This document shows positions 8,011-15,710 of a stretch of 64,000 bases of DNA, one piece after another. The position numbers and the translations under genes are program-made. The stretch is from Caproiciproducens sp. NJN-50 (lineage in GTDB: Bacteria > Bacillota > Clostridia > Oscillospirales > Acutalibacteraceae). The stretch covers positions 62,001-126,000 of the forward strand of contig NZ_CP035283.1 of NCBI RefSeq assembly GCF_004103755.1. The letters are read 5' to 3'. The notes beneath the pieces are model-generated. The model did no database searches. It was not told the DNA's origin and saw only the letters and a program-made list of their open reading frames with translations. The first letter of the stretch is position 1. Every line of letters begins with the position of its first letter.

Positions 8011-8344
8011 TTGAATTATTCCTATGAAATACTCTGTGGCTTCAATTTCCGAGTCCCCGTCGTCAATGAAAAGCGGTGCCGGAAAGTTTTTCACTCTTTA
8101 CATGAAAAGCGGGGAAAACTTTGAGGACGTTACGGCGTTCCCAAAGTTAGCTTTCGGGAGGTTCCAACTTCTGTCCCGCCAGACTAAGCAAACGGCTTTT
8201 TCCGTTCTGACTGGCGGGTCGAAGGGAGCGGCGACACGCCGCTTCCGCAAGACAACGCTTTCAATTTTTACCGTGATGAATGGCGGGGCGCGCGTGCAGG
8301 CTCAGCCTGCCGAAAGGCGGGCCGAAGATGCAGCGGTACGCTGC
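8011..8344 (+). repeat. Repeat-rich intergenic stretch ending in a CCGCCAG hairpin
   Basis: Holds no gene that I can support. At 8177-8217 lies a long hairpin CCGCCAGACTAAGCAAACGG / CCGTTCTGACTGGCGG, one of five copies in the window (41118-41158, 47901-47941, 54999-55040, 55130-55171). The remaining sequence is positionally equivalent to 47700-47900 but diverged. Confidence 0.6.
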
Positions 8345-8974
8345 CTAGTCGGTGGGCCAGGCGTTGGCCGGGATTTCCGAAGAGGCCTTCGACTGCGCCT
8401 CCTCCACGCTGGAGGAAGCCGTCTGCGCCGGAGCCATGGTCAGGGCCCCGCTGTCGTTCCGCCCGAGGGTCGGCTCGTTGGCGCCGTAGTCGTTGCTGTC
8501 GAGCTGCCCGTCGAAGCCGGTCATAAAGCCGTCCAGCGCGGGCGTGCAGAGGTCTCCGCCGACCACACAGCCGCCGTAGATCAGCAGCGTGCCCCGCATG
8601 ATCTCCTGCTCCGGGAAATTCGTGATCTCATACACCCACTGCTCGCAGGTTTTGCCCGCGTAGGAAGTGAGATCCAGTCCCTGCTCCTGCTGGATATTGT
8701 TGTACTTCGTATAAACATCGTCGAACGTCTGGGGAATCGTGACCTTGCCGTTGGCGATCGGCTGCGGCTTGACTTCCCACCCGAACTGCTTGAAAAAGGC
8801 GATCCTGTCCTCGTTGGTTGAAGCGGCAAGGCTGTATTTTTTGCCTCCGCTGTCGGCGGAAGGCCCGGAATGAAACAGCTTTACCGCGACGATGGCGGCG
8901 GTGACCACTACAAGGACCGCCGCCAGAACGGCGATCATCTTTCTTTTTTTCGTCTTGACAGAAATTACAAACAT
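8345..8974 (-). CDS. DUF4830 domain protein, membrane-anchored
   Basis: A 209-residue protein with a short basic N-terminus and one transmembrane helix (about residues 13-33, IAVLAAVLVVVTAAIVAV), so probably anchored with its bulk outside. Residues 50-165 match DUF4830: NEDRIAFFKQFGWEV, then VTIPQTFDDVYTKYN, YEITNFP and LLIYGGCVVGGDLCTPALDGFM. The domain is common in Clostridia and has no assigned function. The C-terminal 40 residues are Ser/Ala/Glu-rich and unconserved. The start at 8974 has GAGGGGGC 7 bases upstream. The gene is followed by repeats and preceded 92 bases away by the EF-G paralogue on the same strand, which ends before it, so it may be transcribed separately. Confidence 0.85.
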   Translation of the reverse strand: MFVISVKTKKRKMIAVLAAVLVVVTAAIVAVKLFHSGPSADSGGKKYSLAASTNEDRIAFFKQFGWEVKPQPIANGKVTIPQTFDDVYTKYNNIQQEQGLDLTSYAGKTCEQWVYEITNFPEQEIMRGTLLIYGGCVVGGDLCTPALDGFMTGFDGQLDSNDYGANEPTLGRNDSGALTMAPAQTASSSVEEAQSKASSEIPANAWPTD

Positions 8975-9066
8975 AAATCCGCCCCCTCAGGCAAATACAT
9001 ATGCCCGGGGAGCGGAAATCATGCGCGCTTTTCGGAAAGTCGCCGCCAAATAAAAATTTCGGAACG

Positions 9067-11139
9067 TCAGGCGTCCGCGGACTGCTCCGCCGACGCGGAG
9101 TCGATCACCTTCTGCGCGACCTGCGGCGGCGTCTCCTCATACCGCGCGAAGTCGAACGTGAACGAGCCGCGCCCCTGCGTCACCTGCCGGACGAAGGTGG
9201 TGAAGTCGTGCATTTCGGCCTGCGGCACCTCCGCCTCGATGGTCTGCGTGCCCTCGCCCGCCGGCTCCATGCCCAGCACGCGCCCGCGGCGCTTGTTGAT
9301 CTCGCCCATCATGTCGCCCATGTTGTCGTCCGGCACGGTGCAGCGAAGCGTGCCGATCGGCTCCAGCAGAACGGGGGAGGCCTTCGGCATCCCGGTCTTG
9401 TACGCGAGCGCCGCCGCCATCTTGAACGACATTTCGGAGGAGTCCACCGGATGGTACGAGCCGTCGTACAGCGTCGCCCTCAGGCCGACCACCGGATACC
9501 CCGCGAGCGGGCCCCGGTCGATGCATTCGCGCAGGCCCTTTTCCACCGCCGGGTAAAAGCCCCTCGGCACCGCGCCGCCGACGACGCGCTCCCCGAATTC
9601 CAGCCCGTCGGCCTCGCACGGCTCAAATTCGATCCACACGTCGCCATACTGTCCGTGGCCTCCGGTCTGCTTCTTGTACTTGCCCTGCACCTGCACCTTT
9701 TTGCGGATGGTTTCGCGGTAGGCGACGCGCGGCGTCTCCAGCTTGATCTCCACGCCGAACTTCTTCTTCAGCTTGGAGGCGAGAACGTCCAGATGCTGCT
9801 CGCCCATGCCGGAGACGATCATCTGGTGCGTCTCGGCGTTGGTCGCGAAACGGATGGTCGGGTCCTCCTCGGTCAGGCGGAGGATGCCCTGCGCCACCTT
9901 GTCCTCTTCTCCCTTGGCTTTGGGCAGAACCGCCATCGAGAGCGACGGCGAAGGGTAGACGACCGGCTCCAGTTTCACCCTGCGCTCCGGCGAGCAGAGC
10001 GTGTCTCCGGTTTTCGCGGAAAGCTTCGGCACCGCGCCGATGTCCCCCGCCGCAAGGTACGGCACGTCCTCCTGCTTCTTCCCGCGGACAAGGATCGTTT
10101 TGCCCACGCGCTCCGCCTGGCCGGTCGTCATGTTGACCAGCCCGGCGTCGGAGGAGATCCTGCCGGAAATCACCTTGAGGTACGACAGCTTGCCGACGAA
10201 CGGGTCCGCGACGGTTTTAAAGACGACCGCCGCCGGCTGGGCGTTCTCATCCGCCGCCAGCTCGACCGGGTCCCCGTTTTCATCCGTCCCGGTTTCGCCG
10301 CTCTTTTCCGCGGCGCTGGGCGCCAGCCAGACAAGGCCGTTCAAAAGCTGGTCGATCCCGTTGAGCAGCACCGCGTCCCCGCAGAACACGGGGGAAACCG
10401 CCCCGGACTTGACCCCCTTGCTGATGCCGACGATAACTTCCTCCGGCGTGAAGCTCTCGCCGGAAAAGTATTTGTCGAACATGTCGTCGCCGGTTTCCGC
10501 AACGGCCTCGTAGATCGCCGTGCGCAGCCCCTCCAGGCGGCTGCCCATATCCGGCATCTTTACTTCCACCGCTTTCCCGTCATGGTATTCGTAAGCCTTG
10601 TACTCCAGCACGTTGACGTAGACGTTCGCCTTTCCGTTCTGGATGTACGGCACGACCACAGGGCAGACCGACGGGCCGAAATACGCTTTCAGGGTCTCGA
10701 ACACCTTGTAGAAATCCGCGCTTTCGTCGCACAGGCCGTTGACGAAAAAGATTTTGGAAAGCCCTCGCGCGTCCGCGGCGGCGGCCGCCTTTTCGGTTCC
10801 GACCGCGATGCCGTCCTTGCCGGAAACGGCGACCAGCATGCAGTCGGCCGCGCGGACCGCCTCGCACAGCCCGCCCTCAAAGTCGAACAGGCCGGGCGCG
10901 TCCAGCAGATTGATTTTATCGTTCTTCCACTCGAGCGGAGCCACTGAAGTCAACACGGACGTTTTCCGCCTGATCTCCTCAGGATCGGAATCGCATACGG
11001 TATTTCCCTCACCAACCTTTCCCAAGCGGTCGGTGGCGCCGGAAAGATACAGCATCGCCTCGGCGATACTGGTTTTTCCCGCGCCGCCGTGCCCCGCAAG
11101 CGCAATGTTCAGAATATGCTTCGCCTCATATTGTTTCAC
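9067..11139 (-). CDS. Elongation factor G paralogue (EF-G-like translational GTPase)
   Basis: A 690-residue EF-G-type protein with all five domains: G domain (1-280), domain II (about 310-390), III, IV (about 470-590) and V (to 675). The P-loop is GHGGAGKTS at 16-24 and switch II is DAPGLFDF, so nucleotide-phosphate contacts look intact. The guanine-specificity motif NKxD is replaced by NGLC in FFVNGLCDESADF (about residue 132-142), which is unusual and suggests altered or weak GTP specificity. This and overall divergence mark it as a secondary paralogue rather than the housekeeping fusA. GTG start at 11139 has AAAGGAG 9 bases upstream. A consensus-like promoter lies about 75-100 bases upstream. 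No ribosomal genes are nearby, which also argues for a stand-alone accessory role. Confidence 0.9.
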   Translation of the reverse strand: MKQYEAKHILNIALAGHGGAGKTSIAEAMLYLSGATDRLGKVGEGNTVCDSDPEEIRRKTSVLTSVAPLEWKNDKINLLDAPGLFDFEGGLCEAVRAADCMLVAVSGKDGIAVGTEKAAAAADARGLSKIFFVNGLCDESADFYKVFETLKAYFGPSVCPVVVPYIQNGKANVYVNVLEYKAYEYHDGKAVEVKMPDMGSRLEGLRTAIYEAVAETGDDMFDKYFSGESFTPEEVIVGISKGVKSGAVSPVFCGDAVLLNGIDQLLNGLVWLAPSAAEKSGETGTDENGDPVELAADENAQPAAVVFKTVADPFVGKLSYLKVISGRISSDAGLVNMTTGQAERVGKTILVRGKKQEDVPYLAAGDIGAVPKLSAKTGDTLCSPERRVKLEPVVYPSPSLSMAVLPKAKGEEDKVAQGILRLTEEDPTIRFATNAETHQMIVSGMGEQHLDVLASKLKKKFGVEIKLETPRVAYRETIRKKVQVQGKYKKQTGGHGQYGDVWIEFEPCEADGLEFGERVVGGAVPRGFYPAVEKGLRECIDRGPLAGYPVVGLRATLYDGSYHPVDSSEMSFKMAAALAYKTGMPKASPVLLEPIGTLRCTVPDDNMGDMMGEINKRRGRVLGMEPAGEGTQTIEAEVPQAEMHDFTTFVRQVTQGRGSFTFDFARYEETPPQVAQKVIDSASAEQSADA

Positions 11140-11212
11140 TAATAGCAGCTCCTTTCAGGGGTTGAGAATCCAATTGAAAGCAACATCCAATTGACCAACC
11201 GAATTTATGATA

Positions 11213-11241
11213 ATTATAGCGTGTTGCCATAAAAAATACAA
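11213..11241 (-). promoter_or_regulatory. Promoter of the EF-G paralogue
   Basis: On the minus strand TTGTAT (11241-11236), 17-base spacer, TATAAT (11218-11213). A direct repeat CAATTGGAT occurs twice in the leader that follows. Confidence 0.7.
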
Positions 11242-11329
11242 TGCCGGCGAAAGATTTTGTCTGCTTTGTAAAGCACTTTTCCGCGCCGGAATATTGATCG
11301 GAGCCGGATCGAAAAGGCCGTTCTCCGCG

Positions 11330-11366
11330 TAAAAAAGGGGGCCGCCCCTCCGAACGGGCGGCCCCC
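11330..11366 (-). terminator. Terminator of the MBL-fold gene
   Basis: Read on the minus strand: GGGGGCCGCCC / GGGCGGCCCCC stem (11366-11356 with 11347-11337), 8-base loop, then TTTTTT. It lies 45 bases past the stop at 11411. Confidence 0.9.
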
Positions 11367-11410
11367 TGCGCGCTTTCGCGCTTTTTCCGGTCGTTTGAAG
11401 CTCCTGTTCC

Positions 11411-12259
11411 CTACAGTGTGACGGTAAGGCCGTCGTAGGCAAAAGAAACATCCGGGTATCTGCTTTCCAGGGCGGAATAATCGTCGAGCGATTTCCCCCA
11501 GGCCTCTTCGATATGTGTAATCACCAGCCGCTTTGCCCTGATTTTTTCCCTGATGCTCCGGGCATCCTCGAAGCTGTACAGTTCTTCCCGCAGCGGGTGG
11601 TCCTTCGCAATCTGTTTTCCGTTTTTAAGCGTGTCGCCTACGAAGGTGTTTCCAAGGATCAGCACATCCGCATCGTACAAAAGCGGCTCGTCGGGAAACG
11701 GCAGGCAGTCGCACGGGGCGTAAACCAGCTTTTTACGGTCCGATTCGATGACGAAAACCGTGACCGCCTTCTCCTTCGGCACCTTCACGAAAGAAATTTT
11801 GACACCGCCCTGTTCGAAACATCCGGCAATTTCCTGCTCGGCGATGAGATTCATGCTCTGATAGTAGCCAAAGAACGAGCCGTATTTGCTGGAAATGGCG
11901 TTGATATCCTTCATGACGTCGGGAGACGCGGCGATCCTCAATGGATTTTGCGGCTTGACGCCGTCGTAATAATCCAGCCACTCCAGCCGGAGCTGTTCTA
12001 TCACGCGCATCCCGAGCGTATGGTCCGGGTCGCAGTGACTGTACGCAATCGTATTCACTTCTTTGATATCCGCATGATTCAGCGCCGCGCTGATGTCCTC
12101 CGGCGTATCGAACAGCAGGCCGATGTCCTCCAGATACAGGCTGCATCCGCATCTCGCGTAAGGAAATCCCTTTTCCCGCGCCTCCCTGCACACGGGGCAC
12201 TGGCACAACGGCTTTGGAGTGCACACGCACCCGCCGGAACCGGTGACGACGAATTTCAT
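11411..12259 (-). CDS. MBL-fold metallohydrolase, PhnP/PqqB-like
   Basis: A 282-residue metallo-beta-lactamase-fold protein. The N-terminus MKFVVTGSGGCVCTPKPLCQC has the GSGG opening strand followed by a CxCxxC...C cluster (C10, C12, C18, C20, C23 region) like the structural zinc loop of PhnP and related phosphodiesterases. The metal site is HCDPDH (about residue 75-80, HxDxDH variant of HxHxDH with the first His shifted), with further ligands APCDC and THIEE. The likely role is hydrolysis of a cyclic phosphodiester or related small molecule, but the substrate is not determined. I place the start at ATG 12259, where AGCGGTG lies 7 bases upstream; a start at 12295 would overlap the ncRNA promoter. 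It ends before a strong terminator and is monocistronic. Confidence 0.85.
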   Translation of the reverse strand: MKFVVTGSGGCVCTPKPLCQCPVCREAREKGFPYARCGCSLYLEDIGLLFDTPEDISAALNHADIKEVNTIAYSHCDPDHTLGMRVIEQLRLEWLDYYDGVKPQNPLRIAASPDVMKDINAISSKYGSFFGYYQSMNLIAEQEIAGCFEQGGVKISFVKVPKEKAVTVFVIESDRKKLVYAPCDCLPFPDEPLLYDADVLILGNTFVGDTLKNGKQIAKDHPLREELYSFEDARSIREKIRAKRLVITHIEEAWGKSLDDYSALESRYPDVSFAYDGLTVTL

Positions 12260-12294
12260 TTTTTCACCGCTTTCAATATTTTCCCTTTTTTTCA

Positions 12295-12323
12295 TTGAAT
12301 TTTGGTAAATTGAGGATTATAAT
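12295..12323 (+). promoter_or_regulatory. Promoter of ncRNA copy C
   Basis: TTGAAT (12295-12300), 17-base spacer, TATAAT (12318-12323). It is divergent from and only 36 bases away from the MBL-fold start. Confidence 0.85.
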
Positions 12324-12329
12324 AGAAAT

Positions 12330-12559
12330 TGTAGAGCACAATAAAAAGTGCAAAGCAGGGACAGGGTGCTCGAACACCCCGCCCCCTGCATATGGAACGA
12401 GGGTCCATACACAGCGGTGAAAACCGCGCATTTGCAGGTAACAGTATACCTCTTTTTCCCTTTTTTGTACAGAGGGGGGGAAAGGCGGGGGCGAAAAAAT
12501 GACCTGCTTTTCACGCGCGCCGGTGTATGGAATGAGAATTTCCGTACCGGTGCTTTTTT
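12330..12559 (+). ncRNA. Structured ncRNA candidate, copy C (diverged)
   Basis: Same architecture as copies A and B but clearly diverged, which makes it informative. The closing helix is TGCAAA (12349-12354) with TTTGCA (12431-12436) where A and B have GCAAT/ATTGC. P2 is GCAGGG...CCCTGC with inner GGGTG/CACCC; P3 is TATGGA/TCCATA; P4 is GCGGT-GAAA-ACCGC with a GNRA loop where A and B have CGG/CCG. The terminal hairpin GCGCCGGT.../ACCGGTGC is followed by TTTTTTG at 12553-12559. These paired changes support a functional fold rather than a mere DNA repeat. Confidence 0.6.
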
Positions 12560-13063
12560 GTGCCCTGCGAGCGGCTTTCCTGTTTCCGGGCCGGGGGCGG
12601 GGAGTGCAAAGCGAGCAGAACGCGTGAAAAGGAGTAATAAAATAAGCGCCGGTTTTCCGCTTCGCCGAAGCCCTTAACGGGGAACGGTCCGGCGAGAGGG
12701 GAACGGCGCGGACATGCCGGTGCGGTGGGCACAGTGTATGCAGAGAGGTCCTCTCGATTCCCCGGTCCATCCCATGGTCCGTCGTTTGGAAAAACAGGGC
12801 CGCAGACAAAGGGCCGCGCGAATGCCGACGCATCCGCGCGGCCTGATTTTATTCCCGCGGCAGATGCTTCCGGCAAGCCGACCCGGCCGGACGGTCCGGA
12901 CACATAGTGTCTTTTCGCGCCTATGGCGGACACATAGTGTCTTTTCGCGCCTATGGCGTTCCCGACTTTAGCTTTCGGGAGTATTTAACCTCCGTCCCGC
13001 CCGTTTCACCGATTGCCGAAAGGCGGGCCGACCTGACCGGATGGTCCGGCGGTACGCTGCAAT
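12560..13063 (+). repeat. Repeat-rich intergenic region after ncRNA copy C
   Basis: No credible gene. At 12898-12958 there is a tandem pair of GGACACATAGTGTCTTTTCGCGCCTATGGCG units (written in parts: GGACACATAGTGTC and CGCGCCTATGGCG), each made of two small hairpins. The CTTTCGGGAGTATTTAACCTCCGTCCCGCCCG stretch that follows recurs at 45420-45452. Both are found at gene ends elsewhere in the window. Confidence 0.6.
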
Positions 13064-13084
13064 ATGCGAAAGAAGGAAAACAGG

Positions 13085-13393
13085 ATGGATTCGGAATCCT
13101 TTTATCAGCGGGTCTGCCGCATCGTGTCGGAAATCCCGGCGGGCAGGGTGATGACCTATGGGCAGGTTGCCTTTTACGCGGGGAAACCGCGCGCGGCGCG
13201 GCTGGTGGGGCATGCCCTGCACGCCGCCCCTCCGGGACTGCCCTGTCACCGGGTCGTCAGGCGGAGCGGCGAGCTCGCGCCGGAGCATGTGTTCGGCGGG
13301 CCTGAGTCACAGCGCGCCCTGCTGGAGCGGGAGGGCGTCGCGTTTCTGCCCGGCGGGCGCATCGACATGGAAAAGCATTTGTGGCGGGACTGA
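13085..13393 (+). CDS. Short MGMT-family protein (methylated-DNA alkyltransferase domain)
   Basis: A 102-residue protein consisting only of the C-terminal DNA-binding/active-site domain of O6-alkylguanine-DNA alkyltransferases. It has the helix-turn-helix GRVMTYGQVAFYAGKPRAARLVGHAL and the active-site motif LPCHRVVRRSGEL (Cys about residue 57). Alkyltransferase-like proteins of similar length replace this Cys with Trp; here the Cys is kept, so it could still accept alkyl groups. No N-terminal domain is present. ATG 13085 follows AAGAAGGA with suitable spacing; ATG 13064 would add seven basic residues. It shares a convergent terminator with pta. Confidence 0.85.
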   Translation: MDSESFYQRVCRIVSEIPAGRVMTYGQVAFYAGKPRAARLVGHALHAAPPGLPCHRVVRRSGELAPEHVFGGPESQRALLEREGVAFLPGGRIDMEKHLWRD

Positions 13394-13406
13394 AAGTGTT
13401 TTGTGA

Positions 13407-13441
13407 AACGGCCGCCCGGAAAGATTCCGGACGGCCGTTTT
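13407..13441. terminator. Terminator between the MGMT gene and pta
   Basis: 15-bp stem AACGGCCGCCCGGAA / TTCCGGACGGCCGTT with a 3-base loop, followed by TTTTA on the plus strand. It lies between convergent genes and may serve both, better for the plus strand. Confidence 0.8.
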
Positions 13442-13455
13442 ATGATTCAAAACTT

Positions 13456-14460
13456 TCAGCGGTTCGCCGCCTGAACGGCCGTGATGGCCACCACGCCGAC
13501 GATGTCCTCGGCCTTGCACCCGCGGGACAGGTCGTTGACCGGGCTGGCGATGCCCTGCAGGATCGGGCCGTAGGCGTCCGCCTTCGCGAGGCGCTCAACC
13601 ATCTTGTAGCAGATGTTGCCGGCGTTCAGGTCCGGGAAAACAAGCACGTTCGCGTGGCCCGCGACCTTGCTGCCCGGCGCCTTCGACTGGCCGACGGAGG
13701 GAACCAGCGCGGCGTCCGCCTGCAGTTCGCCGTCCAGCATCAGGTCCGGGGCTTTTTCCTTGGCGAGCTTTGTCGCCTCCACGACCTTGTCGACCAGAGC
13801 GTCCTTGCCGCTGCCGTAGCTGGAGAACGAAAGCATCGCGACCTTCGGCTCCGCGCCGACCAGGGACTGGAACGACTTCGCGGAAGCGATGGCGATCTCG
13901 GAAAGCTCGTCCGCGTTCGGGTTGATGTTCAGGCCGCAGTCCGCGAAGATGAACGTGCCGTTTTCGCCGTATTCGCAGTTCGGCACGTTGATGAGAAAGA
14001 AGCCGGAGACCATCTTCGCGTCCTTCGCCGTGCGGATGATCTGCAGCGCCGGGCGGAGCGTGTTCGCGGTGGAGTGGCACGCGCCGGAGACCATGCCGTC
14101 CGCGACGCCCTTTTTGACCAGCATCACGCCGAAATAGGTCGCGTCCTCCATCGTTTCGGAGGCTTTTTCCGGGGTCATGCCCTTGGCCTTGCGCATCTCG
14201 TAAAACGTGTTGGCGTAATCGTCGTGCAGATCGGTGTTTTTCGGGTCGATGATCTTCGCGCCCGAAAGGTCCAGGCCGTCCGCGGCCCTTTTGACCTCCT
14301 GTTCGTTTCCGAGCAGGATCACGTTCGCGATTTTGCGCCGGATGACCTCTGCGGCCGCCGCGACGACGCGCGGGTCGGTCCCTTCCGCAAGGACGATCGT
14401 CTTTTTATCGCTGATTGCTTTTTCAATCATTTTGTCCATAAAACTCATAATTGCTGACAT
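13456..14460 (-). CDS. pta: Phosphate acetyltransferase
   Basis: A 334-residue Pta of the short form, without an N-terminal regulatory DRTGG domain. It interconverts acetyl-CoA and acetyl phosphate for acetate formation and ATP synthesis with acetate kinase. Recognisable stretches are LAEGTDPRVVAAA (about 24), VADGMVSGACHSTANTLRPALQII (about 118-142, with the catalytic Ser/His region), LSFSSYGSGKD and HANVLVFPDLNAGNICYKM near the C-terminus. The start ATG at 14460 is near two further in-frame Met; all are close. No ackA is next to it, so acetate kinase must be elsewhere. It is convergent with the MGMT gene. Confidence 0.95.
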   Translation of the reverse strand: MSAIMSFMDKMIEKAISDKKTIVLAEGTDPRVVAAAAEVIRRKIANVILLGNEQEVKRAADGLDLSGAKIIDPKNTDLHDDYANTFYEMRKAKGMTPEKASETMEDATYFGVMLVKKGVADGMVSGACHSTANTLRPALQIIRTAKDAKMVSGFFLINVPNCEYGENGTFIFADCGLNINPNADELSEIAIASAKSFQSLVGAEPKVAMLSFSSYGSGKDALVDKVVEATKLAKEKAPDLMLDGELQADAALVPSVGQSKAPGSKVAGHANVLVFPDLNAGNICYKMVERLAKADAYGPILQGIASPVNDLSRGCKAEDIVGVVAITAVQAANR

Positions 14461-14583
14461 CCTCTTTTCATCAGGTATAAATGTAACGTCCCATGGAGGG
14501 ACACATACTAATTGTTATTATACCTCCGTTGCGTGAGGAAAAAAAGGAAAGTTATCTTTTTAACAGGCAGAAGTAAATATTCC

Positions 14584-14611
14584 TTGACAATTTAAATTGA
14601 CATTATATAAT
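14584..14611 (+). promoter_or_regulatory. Promoter of the small secreted protein gene
   Basis: TTGACA (14584-14589), 16-base spacer, TATAAT (14606-14611), inside an AT-rich stretch unlike the surroundings. AAAGGAGAG lies 7 bases before the ATG at 14650. Confidence 0.85.
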
Positions 14612-14649
14612 TATTATAAGCAATAATAAAATAAAAGGAGAGATAAATA

Positions 14650-14940
14650 ATGAAAAGGATAAAAAAAATAGCAGTATGTTTTTTAATTTCTTTGCTTGTC
14701 TTTTCTCAGATGGCAGGTATGACGACACCAGCATCGGCTCATACAGTTGTACCCAAGACAAGTGCAAGCCAGTTGTTTAATTATTCGCCCTACCATGTTG
14801 TTAAGGCTTTGATCAATCGCTTTGAAGAACATACGAAAAACAAAAGAAAAAGTACTTATGACAAACATACAAAACCCAGACCGGGTAGAAACTCAGAAAA
14901 GAAGAAACAGAAAAGCAATTGGAAACCGAGATGGATGTGA
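14650..14940 (+). CDS. Small secreted basic protein of unknown function
   Basis: A 96-residue protein I do not recognise. Residues 1-30 are a clear Sec signal peptide (MKRIKKIA, hydrophobic core CFLISLLVFSQMAGM, cleavage likely after PASA at about 30). The mature part of about 66 residues starts with a mildly amphipathic segment (QLFNYSPYHVVKALINRFEEH) and ends in a strongly basic tail with KHTKPRPGRN and SNWKPRW, rich in Lys, Arg, His and Trp. Codon and base use are AT-rich compared with neighbours, suggesting acquisition. It has its own strong promoter and ribosome site, and the next gene begins 3 bases after its stop, so both are co-transcribed. A secreted toxin, bacteriocin-like or nucleic-acid-binding peptide is possible; this is speculation. 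Confidence 0.7.
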   Translation: MKRIKKIAVCFLISLLVFSQMAGMTTPASAHTVVPKTSASQLFNYSPYHVVKALINRFEEHTKNKRKSTYDKHTKPRPGRNSEKKKQKSNWKPRWM

Positions 14941-14943
14941 TTT

Positions 14944-15531
14944 ATGAAATATAAAATAGAAGAAACCAAAGAAAAGCTGAAAACTGCGGCAGACAGAAAA
15001 GACCTGGTGGAATTGTATACGCGCAGCGAGGATTCCTTTTCCGCCGGCATCGTCGTAGCACTGGATCAGGAAGGATTCGTTCTGAGGGAAATGGACAGCC
15101 AGGGCAGATGGTGCGGCTATTGCTTTTTTAGACTGGGGGCGGTTCGGAATGTTGAAACGGCTACGGATTATCTGAAAAAATTAGAGTGCTATCTTGACTA
15201 TTGGGAAGGCAGGGGATTGTCCCAAAGCGACGCTCCGAAGCAGGAACCGCCGTTCGATCCCGAACGGAATACGCTGATTGACTTGCTGACCGGGCAATGC
15301 CTGAAAAAGCATATCATTACCGTGGGGTACTGCGAAGAGGAGAATTTGGATACCGGATATGTTTTGGCATTGACGGATCGGCTGCTTTCTCTGAAAACAG
15401 TCGACGTTTCCAGCGGCGGCTTTCTGGATGCCATAAGAAAACCGCTCGACGAAATTTCCATGATCGAGTTCGAAAGTATTGATAATATCTTGCTGGAATT
15501 TGCAAACCGAAAGCTCTTTTCAAATAAATAA
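14944..15531 (+). CDS. Hypothetical acidic cytosolic protein, partner of the secreted peptide
   Basis: A 195-residue protein with no signal peptide or membrane segment. It appears to hold two similar halves: residues 33-82 (SAGIVVALDQEGFVLREMDSQG... then a helix ETATDYLKKLE) and 137-188 (DTGYVLALTDRLLSLKTVDVSSG... then DEISMIEFES). Each reads as a strand-turn-strand unit like Sm/SH3-type small beta barrels, an impression from pattern rather than a database match. It carries more acidic than basic residues, opposite to the basic peptide encoded just upstream with a 3-base gap. The pairing could be toxin and immunity, or an exported factor and its cytosolic regulator. A terminator follows directly. 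Confidence 0.7.
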   Translation: MKYKIEETKEKLKTAADRKDLVELYTRSEDSFSAGIVVALDQEGFVLREMDSQGRWCGYCFFRLGAVRNVETATDYLKKLECYLDYWEGRGLSQSDAPKQEPPFDPERNTLIDLLTGQCLKKHIITVGYCEEENLDTGYVLALTDRLLSLKTVDVSSGGFLDAIRKPLDEISMIEFESIDNILLEFANRKLFSNK

Positions 15532-15539
15532 TTTTATGA

Positions 15540-15568
15540 GGCCCCGCAGCCGTCCGCGGGGCCTTTTT
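15540..15568 (+). terminator. Terminator of the secreted peptide operon
   Basis: GGCCCCGC (15540-15547) pairs with GCGGGGCC (15556-15563) around an 8-base loop, followed by TTTTT. Confidence 0.92.
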
Positions 15569-15710
15569 GCCTAAAACTTCAGGGAATGGAAACAAAAATT
15601 GATTCGGATTTTATATTGATAAAAGATATACAATCAATTATAATGAGAAGCATATGCAAGTCCTGCGAGGAAAGATTTTCAGGGGATGCAGAACCGAAAG
15701 GAGCACCGAT

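Noticed and set aside
9001..10947. 648-codon plus-strand frame opposite the EF-G paralogue
   Set aside because: Low-complexity Arg/His/Leu-rich antisense shadow with no family similarity.
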